NCBI GenBank assembly: GCA_030602715.1
Contig: JAUVZD010000008.1
Coordinates: 64,001-128,000, forward strand
Direction of reading: 5' to 3'
Origin: Candidatus Coatesiibacteriota bacterium
GTDB taxonomy: Bacteria; RBG-13-66-14; B26-G2; JAUVZD01
Length of the DNA stretch: 64,000 nucleotides
Part shown: piece after piece, positions 59,591 to 64,000 of the stretch
Layout: the number at the start of each line of letters is the position of its first letter
How positions within the stretch are numbered: position 1 is the stretch's first letter
Notes under the pieces: generated by a model
Databases searched by the model: none
Seen by the model: the letters and a program-made list of their open reading frames with translations, nothing else
What the model was told of the DNA's origin: nothing
Program-made: the position numbers and the translations under genes

Positions 59591-60925
59591 GTGACCGCTC
59601 CCAAAAGTTTAAAGCCCAAATCCGACAAGAAACCCGATAACCGTGCCTTCTGGGGGAAATTTCTTATCCTCATAACCGCCCTTGCGGTCCTGGGAGCTTT
59701 CTTCTATGGCACCTGGAAGGTGATGGTTCCTCCGCTGGCTTACTTCCTCCTGCTCTATATCGCCTATACCATGATACCAAGTAAAATCGCCAAGCCCATC
59801 ATCATGGTCCTCACCGTCATCTTCATCGCCTGGGCTTTCGTCGCTTTGGGCGCTATCCTGGTTCCCTTTCTCTTCGCCATGCTCCTTGCCTACCTCCTGG
59901 ACCCCATCGTGGACATTGGAGAATCCTGGGGTATACCACGCTCTCTTGTCATCCTCATCATCTTCATCATCTTCGGCGGTGGGGTAATAGTGGCTCTCTC
60001 CATCATCATCCCCCGTATTCTGGCGGAGATAATCGGCATTATGGAGACCTTGCATGCGGTGCCGGAGCAAGCTCTCGGCTTGGCGCAATATCTCTACGAC
60101 CAACTGGAGGCAATAGCCGAGCAGGAGAGCGAGACCTACAATCAGATTATATCCGGCTTCATGCAGGAGCTGACCGGACTCTTCCGCAAACTGCTCTTTG
60201 GTGTGGTCAATGTGGTCCAGGCATTGGGCACCATCATCTCCACCACCTTCAGCCTGATTATCATCCCCTTCCTCACCTTCTACCTTTTACGGGACATTGA
60301 TAAACTGAAGGCTTTCGTGGTGGACGCCGTCCCCGAAAAGAATCGCCAATCATTTATAGACTTTATGTGGCAGGTGGACCGCATTCTTTCCGGCTATTTC
60401 CGTGGTCAGTTGATTATGTGTTTAATTGAGGGTTCCCTCATCGCCTTGGGGCTCTCTCTGCTGGGTGTGCCCTATGCTTTATTGCTGGGTTTTATAGCCG
60501 GACTTGCCAACCTGATTCCCTATGTCGGCGTGCTTATTGGGGGTATTCCCGCCGTCCTGGTCGCTGCCTTCACCGATGACCCCCTGCACATGGTCATCTA
60601 CACAGTCATTTTGTATCTGGTTATTCAGACGATTGATGGATACATAATCGCCCCCCGCATTATCGGCAAGCGGGTGGGGTTGCATCCAGCATTGGTGATA
60701 CTCTCCATCATGGTCGGGGCGAAGTTCTTTGGGGTGGTGGGCTTTCTGCTGGCTACCCCGACAGCGGCAATCGCCAAGCTGGCGATAACCCGCATCTGGC
60801 GCAAGCATCGTGGACTGCCCCTTGAGGACGACGAGGAGAAGAAACCTTTGGGCAAGGGGGTCATAATCGGTAAACTGAAGCGGAAGAAGCGCCAGAAGGC
60901 GAAAAGTAAGAGCGTTGCCAAATGA
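59591..60925 (+). CDS. AI-2E/PerM family membrane transporter
   Basis: 444 residues. About eight membrane helices with the family segments ALGAILVPFLFAMLLAYLLDPIVD, ILRDIDK-like FYLLRDIDKLKAF, and the conserved GFIAGLANLIPYVGVLIGGIP and IIAPRIIGKRVGLHP. Members export AI-2 or act as cation antiporters; the role here is undetermined. It starts at GTG 59591 with AGGAGG at the right spacing; an ATG four bases before is in another frame. The C-terminus is strongly basic (KLKRKKRQKAKSKS). Confidence 0.88.
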   Translation: MTAPKSLKPKSDKKPDNRAFWGKFLILITALAVLGAFFYGTWKVMVPPLAYFLLLYIAYTMIPSKIAKPIIMVLTVIFIAWAFVALGAILVPFLFAMLLAYLLDPIVDIGESWGIPRSLVILIIFIIFGGGVIVALSIIIPRILAEIIGIMETLHAVPEQALGLAQYLYDQLEAIAEQESETYNQIISGFMQELTGLFRKLLFGVVNVVQALGTIISTTFSLIIIPFLTFYLLRDIDKLKAFVVDAVPEKNRQSFIDFMWQVDRILSGYFRGQLIMCLIEGSLIALGLSLLGVPYALLLGFIAGLANLIPYVGVLIGGIPAVLVAAFTDDPLHMVIYTVILYLVIQTIDGYIIAPRIIGKRVGLHPALVILSIMVGAKFFGVVGFLLATPTAAIAKLAITRIWRKHRGLPLEDDEEKKPLGKGVIIGKLKRKKRQKAKSKSVAK

Positions 60926-60996
60926 TAGGTCCCTCCTCTGGTGGTGTTGCTTAAGGGTTTTCCATTTATTCGTCAGGTCTAGGGTGATTTGAATAT

Positions 60997-62304
60997 ATGT
61001 CGGTAAAAGTAAGGCGAGTTCAACCCCATTCCCCGGCCGAGAGGGCTGGGGTTTTGGCTGGAGATGTCGTAACCTCTGTGGCGGGGGTGACGATAGGTGA
61101 TTATCTGGATGTGGAGCTGGCAATATCCGGCGAGGGGGAGGTGGAGCTCTCAGTTGAGCGTGGGGGAGAGGAGTTAGCGCTTATGCTGAATCGTTCATCT
61201 TTGCAAGGCGTGCTCCTCTCTGCGGGATTGGAGCTGGAATTTTCCCCTCGCATCTGCCCCAATAACTGCATCTTCTGCTTTGTGGACCAGAATCCCCCCG
61301 GCATGCGCCAGAGCATCTATGTAAAGGACGAGGATTATCGTCTCTCCTTCACCGACGGCGCCTACATCACCCTGACCAACTTGACCGCAGAGGATAAAGC
61401 CCGCATCTCCGCTCTGCGCCTCTCCCCCCTCTATGTCTCCGTCCACACCACAGACGACCGACTGCGAAGGGAGATACTGGGTAACGCCAGAGCGGAGCCG
61501 ATAATTCCCGCCCTGAAGGAGCTTGTCGGGTTGGGGGTATCCGTCCATACCCAGGTGGTGGTCATGCCGGGCATAAATGACGGCGTGGTGCTGGAGAGGA
61601 CATTGCGCGAATTATCATTCCTCCATCCCGGTGTGGCGTCCGCCGCCGTGGTCCCGCTGGGGCTCACCCGATGGCGCGAGGGACTGAATCCTCTTAAGCC
61701 CGTCGGCGCAGATTCAGCCAGGGAGATTATGGGGATTGTAGATGAGCTTCAACGGGAGTTTATGGTGAGGATCGGCATCCGCTTCGCTTTCTGCGCTGAT
61801 GAGTTCTTTATTAAAGCTCGGCGGGAGTTTCCGGGTGGCGACTATTATGAGGGCTATCCCCAACTGGAGGATGGCGTAGGTCTCTGGGTTTGTCTTAGAG
61901 AGGGGTTTTACTCCGCCCTGGAGGAAATATCCGCTGAACCGGCTTTGAGACGGGTCACCGTGGTCAGTTCCACTCTGGCGGAGCCCCTGCTCCGCGAGTT
62001 GTGTCGTGAGGCATGGGTGAGGTGGAGGGTTAAGGCTGATGTGGTAGCGGTCCCCAATCGGCTCTTCGGGGAGACGGTGGGCGTAGCCGGCTTGCTCTGC
62101 GGAGAGGATATCGTTGGGTTTTTAAAGGGGAGGGAGTTGGGCGAAGTGGTGCTGGTGCCGGTATCGGCGGTGGACGGCGAGGGGAGGTTCATTGACGATG
62201 TTACCGTTGAGGAGCTATCGGAGCGCCTGGGGAGGACTATAAGAGTGGTTGAGATAGACGGCGGAGAACTGCTAGGGGCGCTTCTGGGGCTTGAGGAGGA
62301 TTGA
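60997..62304 (+). CDS. DUF512 family protein (PDZ plus radical SAM-like cluster motif)
   Basis: 435 residues. A PDZ-like N-terminus (RRVQPHSPAERAGVLAGDVV) is followed by a radical-SAM-type motif CPNNCIFCFVDQNPPGMR, then LRLSPLYVSVHTTDDRLRRE, and the DUF512 C-terminal part (EGYPQLEDGVGL, RVTVVSSTLAEPLLREL). The function of this conserved anaerobe-rich family is not known. It reads toward the converging leuS gene, and there is only a 35-base gap with no clear terminator. Confidence 0.9.
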   Translation: MSVKVRRVQPHSPAERAGVLAGDVVTSVAGVTIGDYLDVELAISGEGEVELSVERGGEELALMLNRSSLQGVLLSAGLELEFSPRICPNNCIFCFVDQNPPGMRQSIYVKDEDYRLSFTDGAYITLTNLTAEDKARISALRLSPLYVSVHTTDDRLRREILGNARAEPIIPALKELVGLGVSVHTQVVVMPGINDGVVLERTLRELSFLHPGVASAAVVPLGLTRWREGLNPLKPVGADSAREIMGIVDELQREFMVRIGIRFAFCADEFFIKARREFPGGDYYEGYPQLEDGVGLWVCLREGFYSALEEISAEPALRRVTVVSSTLAEPLLRELCREAWVRWRVKADVVAVPNRLFGETVGVAGLLCGEDIVGFLKGRELGEVVLVPVSAVDGEGRFIDDVTVEELSERLGRTIRVVEIDGGELLGALLGLEED

Positions 62305-62339
62305 AAAACGGCGCAAGTAAAAATCTCCGCTGTAAAGAT

Positions 62340-64000
62340 TTACTTCCTGGTAACTATGTTTGCCAGCTTATCCGGCACCAGGATGAACTTTGCCACCTCT
62401 CTGCCCTTGAGGTGGTTTTGCACCTTGGGCAGGTTCATCACCAATTCCTCCGCCTCCTTCTGGCTTATCCCCCGCCGAGCCTCCACCCGGTCTCGCACCT
62501 TGCCGTCAATCTGCACCACCAGGGTGAAAGTCTCCTCCACTATGGCACCCGGGTCAAATTCGGGCCAGGGGTGGGTCAGTATGCTCTCCTCCCCGCCCAG
62601 GCGGTGCCACAGCTCCTCGCTTATGTGGGGTGCGAAGGGAGCTAGCAGGATGGGGAGCAGGCGAAGGCAGGCGGAGAAGGTGGGCGAGGAGCGGTCCTCG
62701 GTGGTGTACATATCGTTTACCAACTCCATTATGGCGGAGATGGCGGTATTGAAATGGATGGCGTCCAAATCCTCGGTAACTTTTTTGATGGTGCGCTGGA
62801 GACGGCGGTATAGGGCAAGCTCATCCTGCTCCATCTTCTTCATATCCAGGATGTGCGCTGATTTGTGGTCGGCGCACTTTTCATTATCCAGCACTATGCG
62901 CCACACCCGGTTGAGGAAGCGGTTGGCTCCCACCACCCCCTCGTCGCTCCACACCTTGTCCACATCCGGGGGACCGGCGAAGAGGGAGAGTATGCGGGCG
63001 GTGTCCGAGCCCCATTCCTCCACGAACGGTCCTATCGGCACCGCATTCCCCTTGGATTTTGACATCACCTCTATGCTCTCTTTGCCGTCGGGACCTTTGA
63101 CCGCCCGGTGTATCATCCCCTGGCTGAAGTAGTTGACGAAGGGCTCATCAAAATCCAGCAAGCCCTGGTCTTTGAGGAACTTGACGAAGAAGCGGGAGTA
63201 GAGCATGTGGCTGGTGGCGTGTTCCTTTCCGCCGATATACTGGTCAACTGGCATCCATCTTTTAACCAGGTCCCTATCAAAGATTGCCCCTTCGTTTTTG
63301 GGGTCGCAGTAGCGCAGGAAATACCAGCTGGAGCAGACATAGGTGTCCATGGTGTCCGGGTCTCTGCGAGCTTTTCCCCCGCAGGAGGGGCAGGTGGTGC
63401 TCATCCATTCCTCATTTGATGCCAGCACGGAGACGCCCTTGGGGGTGAAATCTACGCTGTCCTCCGGGGGGAGCAGGAGGGGAAGCTCCTCCTCGGGGAT
63501 GGGGACCAGACCACAGCTATCGCAGTGGATGACGGGGATGGGACAGCCCCAGTATCTCTGGCGGGAGATGAGCCAGTCGCGTAACTTGTAGGTTACCGCC
63601 GATTTTCCTTTTCGCTGACCGGTCAATTCCTCAGCCACTTTAGCCATACCCTCCTCCGAGGTCAAACCGTCAAAGGAGCCGGAGTTCACCATTATCCCGT
63701 AGTCCTGGTAGGCGCATTCCATCTTCTCCTCATCCAGCTTGGCGTCTTTTGGATGGATGACCACTTTTATGGGCAGACCGTATTTTTTAGAGAACTCAAA
63801 GTCCCGCTGGTCGTGGGCGGGAACGCCCATCACCACCCCGGAGCCGTAATGCACCAGGACATAGTCGCCCACCCAGATGGGCAATCTCTCGCCGGATAGG
63901 GGGTTGAGCGCATATCTTCCGGTAAATACCCCGTCCTTCTCTCTCACTGTGGAGGTGCGCTCTATCTCGGTCTTCTTCATTGCTTGAGCGATGTATGTCT
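62340..64000 (-). CDS. leuS: Leucyl-tRNA synthetase, C-terminal two thirds (5' end outside window)
   Basis: About 553 residues are visible and the frame stays open through the window edge (TYIAQAMKKTEIERT), so ATG 63980 is internal. The segment begins in the CP1 editing domain (VFTGRYALNPLSGERLPIWVGDYVL, GVPAHDQRDFEF), then the zinc-type cysteines (CDSCG, CPSCGG), YICSSWYFLRY-like VCSSWYFLRYCDP, and the class I signature as VMSKSKGN, with Val in place of the usual first Lys. The anticodon-binding helical domain and C-terminal domain follow (LVVQIDGKVRDRVE). It charges tRNA-Leu. Confidence 0.95.
   Translation of the reverse strand, partial: TYIAQAMKKTEIERTSTVREKDGVFTGRYALNPLSGERLPIWVGDYVLVHYGSGVVMGVPAHDQRDFEFSKKYGLPIKVVIHPKDAKLDEEKMECAYQDYGIMVNSGSFDGLTSEEGMAKVAEELTGQRKGKSAVTYKLRDWLISRQRYWGCPIPVIHCDSCGLVPIPEEELPLLLPPEDSVDFTPKGVSVLASNEEWMSTTCPSCGGKARRDPDTMDTYVCSSWYFLRYCDPKNEGAIFDRDLVKRWMPVDQYIGGKEHATSHMLYSRFFVKFLKDQGLLDFDEPFVNYFSQGMIHRAVKGPDGKESIEVMSKSKGNAVPIGPFVEEWGSDTARILSLFAGPPDVDKVWSDEGVVGANRFLNRVWRIVLDNEKCADHKSAHILDMKKMEQDELALYRRLQRTIKKVTEDLDAIHFNTAISAIMELVNDMYTTEDRSSPTFSACLRLLPILLAPFAPHISEELWHRLGGEESILTHPWPEFDPGAIVEETFTLVVQIDGKVRDRVEARRGISQKEAEELVMNLPKVQNHLKGREVAKFILVPDKLANIVTRK

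Noticed and set aside
1-64000. Insertion sequences, prophage or CRISPR arrays
   Set aside because: No transposase, integrase, phage structural gene, cas gene or regular direct-repeat array was found on either strand.

Overview
The window looks like chromosomal DNA of an anaerobic, diderm (Gram-negative type) bacterium, most likely from the FCB superphylum or a nearby uncultured phylum. The reasons are an OmpA protein with calcium-binding repeats, a PorV-like outer-membrane protein, proteins with type IX secretion C-terminal domains, large beta-barrel and lipoprotein genes, and a large [NiFe]-hydrogenase/heterodisulfide-reductase operon. No ribosomal RNA, CRISPR array, phage or insertion sequence is visible. 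The phylum cannot be fixed from the sequence alone. Promoters are unusually easy to read: many match TTGACA-17-TATAAT closely.

Layout. 1-3.5 kb (+): end of a surface polysaccharide locus (methyltransferase, family 2 glycosyltransferase, O-antigen ligase/polymerase), then tRNA-Cys and tRNA-Leu. 3.9-18.7 kb (-): one long operon reading hdrC, hdrB, a giant hdrA with an inserted GltD module, a free-standing N-terminal half of HdrA, nuoE-like, a nuoF-GltD fusion, a NuoG-N/HdrA-C chimera, mvhD, hydrogenase small and large subunits, then a terminator and the hydrogenase maturation protease. This is the most unusual system here: it wires a group-3c-type hydrogenase to an NADH module, two NfnB/GltD-like flavoprotein modules and HdrBC. 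The second HdrA copy is split across two genes, with the NADH module between the halves. 18.7-21.4 kb: a long AT-rich upstream region, an ECF sigma/anti-sigma pair with a divergent DUF6249 membrane gene, and a hairpin-rich segment that may be a structured RNA.

21.4-28.1 kb (+): methionine salvage (mtnA), phosphopentomutase (deoB), an outer-membrane beta-barrel, a small exported protein, a DUF523 protein and tsaD. 28.2-42.0 kb (-): propeller lipoprotein, slipin/NfeD membrane-quality module, PPC-domain protein, PH-like membrane protein, GHL10-type glycosyl hydrolase, OmpA/TSP3 protein, DUF3108 protein, two exported proteins that share a C-terminal tail, DUF1858 protein, membrane protein and a radical SAM enzyme. 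42.2-43.3 kb (+): selD, which carries an in-frame UGA and is itself a selenoprotein. 43.4-44.9 kb (-): comM/yifB.

45.1-51.0 kb (+): a tight operon with a degenerate LigD-phosphoesterase-like protein, coaE, the queuosine precursor genes queD-queC-DUF366-queE, DUF4416, and tsaE-tsaB-rimI. The queC and tsaB genes carry related short palindromes in-frame. 51.2-59.3 kb: a CBS-domain protein, a repeat-containing secreted protein, a PorV-like protein with a PGF-pre-PGF-like tail, an aminotransferase (-) and a C25-like protease with a type IX sorting domain. 59.4-64 kb: tRNA-Gly, a PerM/AI-2E-type transporter, a DUF512 radical SAM protein and the C-terminal part of leucyl-tRNA synthetase (-), cut by the window end.
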